Shown: positions 1 to 12,700 of the stretch, one piece after another
How positions within the stretch are numbered: the first letter of the stretch is position 1
Layout of the letters: each line of letters begins with the position of its first letter
Assembly (NCBI GenBank): GCA_030248215.1
Contig: JASANG010000539.1
Coordinates: 291,277-355,276, forward strand
Origin: Enoplolaimus lenunculus
Lineage: Eukaryota; Nematoda; Enoplea; Enoplida; Thoracostomopsidae
DNA length: 64,000 nucleotides
Direction: 5' to 3'
The notes under the pieces: generated by a model
What the model saw: the letters and a program-made list of their open reading frames with translations, nothing else
Told to the model about the DNA's origin: nothing
Database searches by the model: none
Made by a program: the position numbers and the translations under genes

Positions 1-3000
1 ATACAGGCTTCGTTTACAACAATAAAATAGTACGTATGGGATAAAAGAGGTAAACCGCTTACATTATATCTTTATTATGCGAAAAAAATACTATTTGAAT
101 CACCATTTCCGCAATAGAAATAGAGAGATAATATGAACAAATAAACCACACGAGCCTTATAAACTTAGATAAATCAACTTTATCTAATACACGTCTAAAT
201 TTGACACTACGGGACGCAGTAATCAAACGTTCGGTACTTATTTTTGCTGGAAGGTTATTGCAAAATGGTACGAATCGGTTAGCAAAAGGTCAGGTTTAAG
301 TCTTCGCAACGTCTCAAGGGAATCTAGATGCAGCAGGGAAAGGCTGCCTGGATAGCAAACCATTGGAAATGATAATCTACAAAAGAAACAGCGATAGAAA
401 TATCGCTGAACTTTTTCAACATTTTTATGTCTTTAAGAAGGTACGGTGACCAAACAGGAGAAAACTAGTCGAGTATGTATTTAAATAACATAACTGCAGT
501 AAGCTTTCAAAAATAACTTATGATTCGTATTTCTAAAAACCCGGAATCAGAGCACAATGGTGCGAAAATTTTAGGTCTCGAGCAAAGAAAACCCCTAGAT
601 TACAGAAATAATTCCCAGAAGACAAAGAAACAGTTCCAAATATGTATATATGTGAAACCCATATTTTCAATCCCAACATGCATAATAGAGCACTTATGAT
701 ATACTACATTTAACTGAAATTTACAAGCATAAGCAAATAGGGCGTTCACCGCTTCCTGTAATTTTCGACGGGCTGATAATGGTCCAAGAACTGAACTTTG
801 TGGAACACCTGAACAAACATTTTTATATGTTGTTGAAAATTTGATATTACATAAAATTATAGCACTACTATAATTTTAAATGTGCAGCTTTTGCTGCTTT
901 AATGAAATATTGCTTCCTTGATTCGAATTAAAACTCACTTTTGATCCTGAAGATGTTTTCGGCAATTTGAAACTTAAGCTTCGTGCCTGAAATTAAAACA
1001 CATTCCGTGTCCAAGATAATCACATCAAAAATTGTTCAATATATACCTACTATATTCAGTTCCATATTTTATTAAACCTTATACATAATTATTTTGCGTT
1101 ATGGGCTCGTTCGAAAGCTTAACGCCTGAGAAATCAGATTACCGAACGTAGAATATTGTTTTGCAATTAGATAAAAGTTATTGGTTAAAAAATCAAATAT
1201 TGATCCCTCCCGGAATTTTTGATGTGTACAAATTTTACAACTAATGGTAGGTTTTCTAGCAATGTCGTTTTTTGTGGGCGTATACATTGACATAGGCTTC
1301 CAAACTAGAGCCTAAATACAGATTCTTTTATTCACCCGTTGTTGGCTCATCTCAAAATAGACTTTGTTCAAGATACAAAATAATAGTGAAAGTGCACTAG
1401 CTATTGCATTAACAATCGGCAGTTTGAGGGTATAGAATCAACGCATATCTCGTGCTGTAATTCGAAATGTGTTGCTGGTTGCAACAAGCAACAGAAACAA
1501 AACCTTAGACTGGCTGTCTAACGTTCGAAAACTGCGAAACGGATTGGTTTCGTACTAAAAAATACTACATAATCAAATATCCGGGGTGATCAAAAACTCC
1601 ACATTTTGACTACTGTTTTTACGATGGCGTGATCAAATACATGTTTAATAACCCGTATATTTTTAACTCTGTATGATATACATATTCAGCGCTTTAAAAC
1701 TATGGGTAGCATGTCAATATAGCTACACCAGTTATTGAAATGACTGAGTAAAAAGTGGTGCAGTAAATAGCTAATCGAGGGCACCTGCACAAAGGCTTGT
1801 TTTTGATCAATTAAAATTGGCAACACACACTTATTGTTGCTTGCATGACATAGAGCACACTATTCCCCAAATTTATGGTATTGCTCGTCGTTATTTTTTC
1901 AAAAAAATGACATTTGGCAAAAAAATAGAAAAGGGCCAGCACTGAAACTATATAAAATAGAGACATGACAACTGATTAGCACATATTTGCTATGTTCGGG
2001 GAGTAAAAGAAGACCAAGATCGCCTCATTTGGTCCAACCATTAAGGAGTTATTACCAAAAATGTCAAAAAATTCCGGGCGATTAAAATGTCGTGTTTCGT
2101 GCGCATCTTCTCTTACATAGTTCACAATTCCCGGGTTTTATAGTCATACATTTTCCGTGCTGCACTACAAACCTATCAGACATAACGATTCCCAACTTAC
2201 GACTAAACAAGCATGATGCTGTGTGGCTTGCAACATTTGTCGACACTGGCCAACAGAATGGGCCATTTCAGATTAGCAGAAATCAAAATAACACTCTGTA
2301 CAAAATTTTACAATTACTACGTACCTTAAAAGAATGAATATTAAACAAAGCAACGAATTAAAAAAAGTGTAAAGTAGTGAACTAATCTGGAGAAAAGATC
2401 TGATATATCGAGTGTGCAGCGCATACGCGTTGTAGGATGCGTAATACATAAATTTTACTGGTTTTGATTTTTGATGCACATTTACTAAGTACATAATTTC
2501 GTTTCTTGATAAATAGACATAATAGCTATGTAGTTAACACGCAGGATGACCCACACCTTGTTTGTTGTACCACAATGGTTCTGAACTTTAATATTTTTAC
2601 AAGCGGTAAAGTTTTACATGTTTTATGTTAGAAATTAAATGACTGCAGACACTTAGCTTTTTAGTTAATCAATATTCTGCAGACTATCAATTGAAAGCTG
2701 TGAAGCAATATGTGGTTTGCAGAAATACAACTGACATCGACCTACACCTCGGTGGGTCGGGGTGCGACGGATCCGGGTCCGCAATTCCGACCAAAAAGTC
2801 TACAAACCAGTCGAAAACCAGCAATATTAAAATTTTAGTGGAGAACAAGCCATCGCTATCAGCTAGGCTATTTCGATCATAAAAAAACGACTTTTCTGAA
2901 CAAAAATCTGCAAAAGCACGTCGATTTTTCTTTGTATTTCTTCCACTATTCTAGGAGCTATAGTTTTGTTCGACTGAGATTTCCATTTCCTACACTGTTC

Positions 3001-3759
3001 TAGTGCTCTTGGTTGCACAGACACATACTTTTTTAAACCTTGATCCATTTGTATAAAAATTGACTTTTGGCATTCCAGATTTCTTAGTTTTGAGGGGCAC
3101 TGTCGGTAAACCAGCCTCGCGTAGAACCTTAACGCCAGCTTTTCTGTAAAGTTTAAATTGCGAAAACATGCAGTTGGCTACTCGCCCGCTTCGCTTGCGA
3201 AGTTTTGCCCTAGGATCCTAGAACAAAGATGTTTTGCAAATTCAAATTTTGCAGTTGGGTTTGCACAATGCTGTGTTTAGCTTGTCGCTCGTCGTACTCG
3301 CGTTAATTCCTGTACCTGGTGAGATTTACGCTTATGTGCTATGATAACTATTGTAAACAAAGTATGCTGGAAACTTGCCTAAAATCAGTATGTGCGGAGT
3401 TCCAGCTTTAATATATAGGTTTCTTCAATGAGTTAATGTTGTAAACAAATATATTGAGGTACTTGGCTAAGTCGTAGTAACCAATATATCTGAAGTTCTT
3501 TGTTTCAGCCACCTTTAGCCGTTGCTTGCTTTTTCCGGCTTAGGTTACTGAAGGTAGTTTTTGATTAAAGCTTGCTGCCTTGCTATTTTAAGCCTAATTT
3601 TTAAGCGCATAGCAGTGCACTGCATTTCGGGAATGAAAGTTATTCTGTGGAATGATCTTGAGAACGTTTGTGATTAATTCTTATACTAAATGTTTAATAT
3701 TTTTAATGTGTACGTCTGTGTATAGGTATATTAATTTTTGTTAACTGTATAAATGTAGT
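1..3759. other. Intergenic region upstream of UPF1
   Basis: No gene can be supported here. The short open frames lack recognisable motifs and splice partners. On the minus strand near 2860-3150 there are two overlapping frames of mildly protein-like composition (a lysine/arginine-rich stretch), but neither continues into a convincing exon chain, so this may be a decayed fragment. The UPF1 promoter and 5' UTR must lie in the last part of this stretch, but I see no distinctive core-promoter element. The rest is AT-rich single-copy-looking sequence. Confidence 0.5.
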
Positions 3760-6700
3760 ATGAGTGTTGACGCTTATGGACCAGCGTCCCAAACGCTAAC
3801 ATTTTTAGACACTGATCAGGATGCGAGTAATGACATTCTTGGAGGAGCAACTCAGGATTCTGAGTTCGGATTCGCTGATATTACGTTACCATCGCAAACA
3901 CAGGCGTCTCAGCTAGACCAGTCTCAATCACAGGTAAGTGTAATTGCGTATTGAACACTGGATACGTATCTAACGCAGTTCAACCGGAAGTTCTGTAAAA
4001 ATTTCGGAAGTTTTGTCTTTAAAACATTGTTATTTCGACATGCATATTTTGCAGTTACCTCAATTTTGTTAATAAACTGTTTCTGATGCGTTTTCGCAAA
4101 ATTTGCTGTTGAAATAGGCAGGAATGGGCGTTCGCGGTCAAAAAAGCGAGACCGAGACCCAACCTATCGATTCCGAGACTTTTGGTCTCGATCAATTTTT
4201 AACCGTCATCGAAGATAAAAAGATTTTTTTAACAAAGGTTTTCAATATATTTATCACTTAGGAATGGTGGCAGAAACTCAGCGATTTTAAACTAACAGAA
4301 GTTGCGCACATATGAAAATGAACGTAAGCAGGTTATATGCCACCGTCAGTGCCAAGATTAATGAAAACATTTCTTGTTGATTCACTTTGCTTGCGTTGTG
4401 CAATGTGACCAGCCAAATCCCGAGACTTGCTGAGACCGAGACCGCCCATCCCTGGAAGTAGGTGAAAATTCGCGTAAGCTTTTTTGACAAGTTGTCTATA
4501 GAGCCCCATAGTAATTCGGTGTTGAGAATTATTTCAGATTCCGGTTCCTGTTCCGGTTCCTGCAAAGAAATATTCCTAACCAAAAATTAAATTATTATAT
4601 AGGTTTAATTTTAGTATGAAATTAGTTTCATTCCTTTTTTGCAGTCATTTGAACCGTTGGTGAATGGTGTAGCTGATGCGGATGGTGGAGAATTGAATTT
4701 TCGTGATGAAGATGACGACGATGACGATGGAGCAACGTTTTACAAGAAAGAATTACCCGAACATGCATGCAAGTGAGTATATTATCAGGATTCGACCGAA
4801 TATCGGGATTCGGTTTTTAAAATCTGGTTAAAAACCGATATCCGGAAAATGTCAGGCACGTATAAACTTACCGTATGCCGGATATTTACAATGGTTGCCC
4901 AGGAATTTTTGCAAGTGAGTGTTTTTAACATCATGCTGCAATTGCATTTCTGGGCAAGTCATGAAGTTCAAATTTTGATACACTGAACTAAAAATGACAC
5001 ACTCAAGCTAACAATATTATTTCAGTAAGGATATAATTTACCCGACCCAAACATGCCAAGCAATCAAAGGTTCTTGGGATACATTGAATAAATTGTAGTA
5101 TTTTTATCAAAAGTTTCTGTTGGGTATACCGATTAATCGCCATCGGCATTGGTAATAATCGGCACTTTTCGTGAGTGTCGGCATCGGCACTATAGAAAAT
5201 TGCCGATTCTTTGCCGATAATTTTGCACACAACAGTCAGTTGAAATGCTACCAACTTCTTGGCATCAGTGTGTTTGATCAGGGCATTGTTATCTCTCTTG
5301 CGTTTGTGTTTGAAAAAATAATATAACTTAACCATTCTGATACAATTATACTCGTATCTGGTTTTTAGGGTTTAAGTGTAAATCTTCGCATGATGATCTG
5401 TTCTTGATTCGTTATGTACTAAAGTTGGAATCGGCATATAATATATATGTGTATATGTATATAAATATATATGTATATATATGTATATAATACATATATA
5501 TATATTTGCAACCAGTCCGGTCATGAGCAGCTTCGTGCAAAACTTGCATCGTTTGCTTTCTCCAGATACGCCAAGGGACGTCTCTAAATGCTCGCTCCAT
5601 ATCGGACATGACCAAACGTTTCCAGGTAACAAATGAGAGTAGTTACCACAAGCGTATGATCAGTTGGAAGAGTGTTTCCCCAATAGGACCGACTGTTCGT
5701 GACAGATGTTTTCCACCTTTTCTGCACGAGGCAAAAATCGATTTGGCTGTGCTGACCATTAAATATATACGTGATTTTGTAAGCATGTAAAATAGATATA
5801 CTTATTTCACATTAACTTTTCAGGTACTGCGGCATTCATGATCCAGCTGCTGTTGTTCAGTGTAATTATTGCAAAAAATGGTTTTGTAACGGCCGCGGCA
5901 GTACTTCCGGAAGGTACGTACGTCCAGCGTTCAACCTAACACGTTACGTAACACAAAACTACTTTTTGTAACATGTGATAATTTGGTTTTTGCAGGAGTT
6001 TTACTATTAGTTGGGCTTATATGAAATATTGTTATGTTCGTCGTAAATAATTGTGAATATAATTTGAGTTATGATGGGCAACGCAATAACCAAATTTCTC
6101 TATTCAGATGATGCCAATCCATGCCAATTTTAAAACTGTGAGTTCTTGTTTGCAAAAACTTGTAGGTCCAAGTATTTGTACACGTTTTGAATTGCGTGAA
6201 ATTTTGGCATTTGTTCCTCATTTTTATTTACGCTTCAGTCACATAATTAATCATATGGTACGTGCAAAACACAACGAGGTTACATTGCACAAGGATTCAC
6301 CGGTCGGCGAAACATTGTTGGAATGCTATAATTGCGGTTGTCGCAACGTTTTTCTTCTTGGTTTTATACCCGCGAAAACAGAAAGTGTTGTTGTGTTGCT
6401 GTGCCGGCAGCCTTGCGCTACACAGTCGAATTTGAAGGATATGAATTGGTAGGTTATTGACATAATGTATGTTGTTTTATATTATAGCTGATTAGAGATT
6501 GTTAGCTCTTTACGAATACCGTCAATAGTACGTCAAAAACCAGATTGGGCGTTGTTTTGTTTTGCACGATGTAGTGCATCGTTACCGTTTCCGGTATCAT
6601 CGTGACAGAGTTTTTTATAATTATTTTGTAATCTTACATACCTCTTCAGTTACATACGTAACAGATCTCACCAAACTATCGCCAAACTGTCGTACTTCAG

Positions 6701-9700
6701 TAAAGATGGACATTCCGTTCGTATGTCCACCTTTATTTAAAAAGGCAGATTTCAAGACAGCTAAATACAATTATAAGCTGTAACTGCTTGTCAATACGGT
6801 GATCATTAATATCAGTTTGTTTTCATGTTACGTACTAAGTTCTATCAAATTGAGTAAATGTTCCACTTTGTTTATTTAGGGATCATACCCAGTGGAAACC
6901 ACTGATTCAAGATCGGTCTTTTTTGTCCTGGCTGGTAAAAATTCCTAGCGAGAAGGAGCAAGTGCGTGCGCGACAAATAACCGCAGTTCAAATGAATAAG
7001 CTCGAAGAATTGTGGAAAGAGATGCCCGAAGCGACTTTGGAAGATTTAGAAAAACCTGGCATAGACGAAGAACCTGAACAAGTTTTGTTGAGGTTAGTTG
7101 GAAGTTTAAAGCATGGTATTCAGTCCTGGATGACATGTGTAGACTTTTCACGTTGCTGAGTGTTTTCAAGAAGTTGTGATTAGGATTTAACTTGTTTCAC
7201 CACGTGTTCTTTTGGTACTATTGTTTGCTATTACTGGTAAAGTAGTTTGTCGTTCATTCATGTGGTTAGCCTTCTGTTTAGATATGAAGATGCGTACCAG
7301 TACCAGCGAGTATTTTCCCCATTGATAAAGCTTGAAGCGGATTATGACAAGAAAATTAAAGAGTCCCAAACACAGGAAGACGTTACCGTCCGTTGGGATT
7401 ATGGTTTGAATCGCAAACGTCTGGCTTTTTTTCAACTGACAAAGATCAACGAAGGAGGTTGGATGACAGTTTTCTAGTTTCTTGGTATTAAATATATAGT
7501 TACCTTTGAAACTGGTTGTTTCCGAAATTTCTGCATTTACCTTAAACAAGATAAACAGGAAAACTTTAAGTCAATGTATTTGGAAGATGCACCGTAGTAA
7601 TAATATATTTCGCTGCTAACAGTGTCTCAATTGCGGAGCGTGGTAACTTGGTATATGCCTTGCCTCTCCCTTTTTTGTGGGAGCTCCTCTCAAGTGAAAC
7701 GTTGGGGGAAGTATGGGTGCTGTTTAAGAGTATGGACGGTTCCCCATGTTCAGTCTGGGTGGTATTTTTAAGCGTAGTATGCTTTTATCCTAACGTTCAC
7801 TGTAACGTATTCGCTTCTGGGATAGTTTTCCGACTTTCTTGGCTGATATATGCTCCTACTTAAGGACAGACCAAAATTAGTGGAACTTGCTGTGTGGGAC
7901 CCCATTAGGGAGAGCACAATAAGCCTTAGCATAGTGACTCAGTGTATACGTGTTTAATATTTTGCCTTTGCTTTTTTAGACATGCATTTAATGCCTGGAG
8001 ATGAATTGCGCCTACGTTGCGTTGCGAATGAAAAACAATGGTCCGGTGTTGGTCATGTTATTAAAGTTAGAGATAGTAAGTGATTGCGAGAATTTTGACC
8101 AAACGTATCTTAAATTTTCGCATTCAAGTTTCGAAGGATTTGTGTATACAGTTTCGGATTCTTCATTATGTGGTGTTACCACATATGCATCTTACCGTCT
8201 TGTGGGCTTTCCCTGGTTGTAGGGATGGGCCTCGGACGACAGGGTGGCACCGAATCCAAGATTTGGCGGAATCCGAATCATTGAGACTTCGCCAAATCCC
8301 GAATCTTGCATTTTGCAAATTTTCGTTGTATCAATAATTTGATGTCAAATTTTGAAATCTTAGTTTGAATGAGCATGCGTTAGGCATATGGTTATGTAAA
8401 GATCAGGTTCGGACCGTATTTCTCTGGGATTGCGAAGAATAAGCTTAAATGTTAGACTTATATATCTTTGCTTAGGCATAGGCTTTTTTGTACTCTGTGG
8501 TCGAAAGGTGGATGTCCGTCTGTTCGTCCAAAAACAATCTAAAGAACGGCTGAACCGATTTTAATAAACTTTTTTTGTTTGAAAGCCAGTAATCCTTGGG
8601 TGTTAAACTCGCATTGGGGTTTTAAAATTTTAAGCCGTTTATTAGCTACAGGCTCATTTGCATAATTAATTAAGCCTAAATTTTGACTTTCAAATTATTT
8701 CACTAATTATTACAGTTGCAAGCATTATAGGGTTTTTGGGTGCGAGAAATCTGCATAGACGGTTTACAAACCTCCAAAACTGATAATTGAATAGTTAGCT
8801 AATAGCTAATTTGCGTATTAGCTCAATTGACAATACAAAACTATGACTTTTTTAAATTATTTCAATACTTATAATGGTTTACTGAAGGTTTTTGGTGCGA
8901 GGAATCTGAATAAACTGGTTACAAACCTCCAAAACTAATGAATGAATAGTTAGCTAATAACTAATTTGCGTATTAGCTTAACTGCTTACGTGTGTTCGAA
9001 CTTCGCTCAATACATAGTCCCACTACAACTGGTTTTAAACGTTTTGTGTTTATGTTGGTTTAGTATTATGATGTCTTAAATAAATTGTTCAGATCGAAGT
9101 GAAGAGGTCGGCATTGAAATGAAAACAAACTCTGGAGTTCCTTCAGACATCACACATGGTTTCTCGGTAGATTTTGTATGGAAGTCGACTTCCTTCGACA
9201 GGTATATAATTCTGAACATACTAAAATAATTTGATTATTTTTAAGCATATTACCTTCCACGGTATGATTCCATTTCTAAAATGAACCAATTTTCAGTCTG
9301 CACACTGGTAAAGAACGTATTGTACTATTTCAAAGCATACGTAATTTTATATTGACTGTCGTAGGATGCAAATTGCATTGAAAACGTTTTCCGTGGACGA
9401 ATCTTCCGTGTCGTCGTTTATATATCACAAATTACTTGGACATGAAATTGACGATATTGTATTCAAAACACAATTGCCGAAACGTTTTTCTGCTCCTGGG
9501 CTGCCAGATCTAAATCACGCGCAGGTGTACGCTGTTAAAACCGTTTTACAGCGTCCGTTGTCCTTAATTCAGGTAAAGTTGTGATTTCCTTCAACACGGG
9601 AGTGTTAAATTTGAGAAAAGGCCTGCTTAATATGTGTGCGTTTTTGCGAAAATATTCCTGCTTCTATATTAATTATTATTTATTGGAAATACATCTAATT

Positions 9701-12700
9701 ATCGATTGCGTGTCATTTTTATTGCTTAGCACTTCATTGCGCTTCAAATTTCATTGCAGCATATCTGTTTCCTATCAAAACGTAAATGCTTATTTCAGGG
9801 ACCACCAGGAACTGGAAAAACAGTTACGTCTGCAACGATTGTTTACCAACTGGTTCGCCAGACTGAAGGCCAGGTAACTTTAGAGTTTCATAAACTGTGC
9901 TCAATGCGGTAGAACACCGCATTATTTTTTTCCGCATTGGATAAAAATACATTAACTACGATTTTACTGCACTTTCAATAGGGAGTTTCTGTCTATATTT
10001 GGATAAACTTTTTACTCCATAGAGAGATTATTACACAATTGTTTGTGTCCTACTCAGGTACTTGTCTGCGCACCAAGCAATATCGCTGTAGATCAACTAA
10101 CCGACAAAATTCATCGGACCGGTCTCAAAGTTGTACGTGTATGCGCAAAAGGACGTGAAGCGATTGAGTCTCCAGTGTCGCATTTGGCACTGCATAACCA
10201 ACTTCGAAGCATGGACGGGTTAGTTTGCCGTCTGAGCCATATAATTTATTTTTATTATTTCACTTTCGTTGTGATGTATAATTGTGTTCGGGATATAAAA
10301 ATTCACGCCCAGTCAGTTGATGGAGCTCAATTTATACATCTGTAGAGCTCAATTTATGCCCAGTCAGTTGATGGAGCTCAATTTATACATCTGTAGAGCT
10401 CAATTTATACATCTGTATTTGTCAGGCAATCGGAACTGCAGAAGTTACAACAACTTAAAGACGAAACGGGTGAATTGAACTCAAATGATGAAAAACGGTA
10501 TCGTGCCTTGAAAAAAGCGTGTGAAAAGGAACTATTGCAGGTATGCCGCGTTTTTCTTCCGCAAATGGTTCTGAGCAAGTGTCAATTGATTATTTTGGGT
10601 ATCAATATACTTGAGATTCAACGACCAGGGGGAATTATTGTCTGGAAAAAGTTGGTGGTGCTCCAGCATTGCAACATTTGTTTATGGTTTTGAACAATAT
10701 AGCCCAAGTTAGCCAAACAGTATCCCGGGTGCTTATTTGTTGACCTGGTTTCTACGTTGTACGAGTGGTACGATTGAAATTCCTGGACCCTCCAGTGCTT
10801 ATAAACTTGAGTTTTAGCAAGATGTTTAATAATATTAACTTATTTAAAAACTTCATTGAATATAGGTTTGTTGCAGGCTGCAGATGTCATCTGTTGCACC
10901 TGTGTTGGAGCTGGTGATCCACGCTTAGCGCGGATGCGATTTCGTACAGTTTTGGTAGATGAAAGCACTCAAGCGACCGAGCCAGAATGTATGGTTCCGG
11001 TTGTACTTGGTGCACGTCAGGTACAAAATTTCATTTTAACTTTCCTACATTTACAAATATCCTTTTCCTCACCCATGGAGAGAAATACATGGTTTTGTAG
11101 TTTAGCTTTAACGTATATACCTGATTGTGTTAAAAACTGCTTGTATTCTTTCAGACTGTGTTCTACTATTGTTCTGTGCCATTAGTTGTAGCCATTAAAA
11201 CACATAGATATATTACATTTTAGTTGATACTTGTGGGCGACCATTGTCAGCTTGGACCGGTGGTCATGTGCAAAAAGGCAGCACGTGCTGGGCTTTGCCA
11301 GTCATTGTTTGAGCGTCTTGTTGTACTTGGAATTCGGCCAATTCGCTTGCAAGTTCAATATCGAATGCACCCGCAATTGTCTGCGTTTCCGTCAAACGTA
11401 TTCTACGAGGGTTCGCTTCAGAACGGGGTGACCGAAGGTAGGCGCTTGACTGTTAGAGTTGTAGCAGATTCGCTGTCAGGTGAACACGATGGACGACAAA
11501 ATTACTAAGGAAAAGTGGAGGGCAAAATTATAAAACGAAAGTTAGTACTGATTTCACTTGATTTACAAACGGGGATCAAAAGTTTTCTGGGGCGCGCAAG
11601 CTTCTATCATCCCGTCAAAACTTTAGAGATGAAACCCGAACTAAAATGGAAACTTTGGGGAATATGATCGAGCTTACCTACTTTTTCGCATTTACTGATG
11701 CAAGCGTTTATTTCCAGCTGAACGCATTCTGGTCGGTATAGAGTTCCCGTGGCCACAACCGGAAAAACCAATGTTCTTTTGGTCAACTATGGGTCAAGAA
11801 GAAATTTCATCGTCTGGCACGTCGTATTTGAACCGGTAGGCGTTGGACGAATATTTTAGACCTTGTAATTGGATATTTAATCCGACCAAATTAGATTTGA
11901 AAAACAATGAAACGAACTTTTTGTTCTGTTATCATAGTTTCAAGTTAATAAGATAAAAGTTTGCAGTATAATAGCGCGTACAATAACACTATACTTTTTT
12001 ACTATGTTAGCAGTGTTAAGTTTTTATATAAATTTCATGTCAACTGAGAAATTGTGTAAGAGCCAGGAATGGAAGTCTCGGTCTCTGCGAGTCTCGGTAT
12101 TTTGCAGCTTTCGGTTTTTTAAGTCTCGGTGGTGTATAACCGGGACCAGAAGTCGAGGATTCAGCAAATTTATCGCAGTATTGTTGAAGTAAGTGATGCC
12201 TGATAAATAAAATTTCGCTGTGAATTTGTTAATTTTCATAGTTACGCAATTATTATGAGCTGATATTTTGACAAAACAAAAAAATTACGAAAAACACAAC
12301 GAACTAATAAAAACCCATTAGAAATGTTTTATTTTGAAAATTTTAATTTTTTCGGTATTACCAAAAATTGACCGAGACCGAGGCTTTTCATGGTCGGTCT
12401 CGGTCTTAGACTCGATCTTTGTTTTTAACCGAGACCGTGCACCTCTAGTAAGATCGGAATATTTCGTGGTCACTGAGGAATCGGTTGCAGAAATAGTTTG
12501 TTTGATTTTAGCACCGAAGCAGCAAATATTGAAAAGTTGGCTACTCGATTTTTGAAATGCGGATTGCGACCGGACCAAATTGGAGTAATCACCCCTTATG
12601 AAGGCCAAAGGGCGTACATCAGTCAATACATGCAGTTTCAAGGCTCGCTTAATTCAAAGTTGTATCAGGTTGGTTAGGATGGGAGTTTGTGCTCACAACG

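Noticed and set aside
2863..3150. Lysine/arginine-rich minus-strand frames that look mildly coding
   Set aside because: Two frames overlap, neither extends with good splice sites, and no family is recognisable. At most a decayed fragment.
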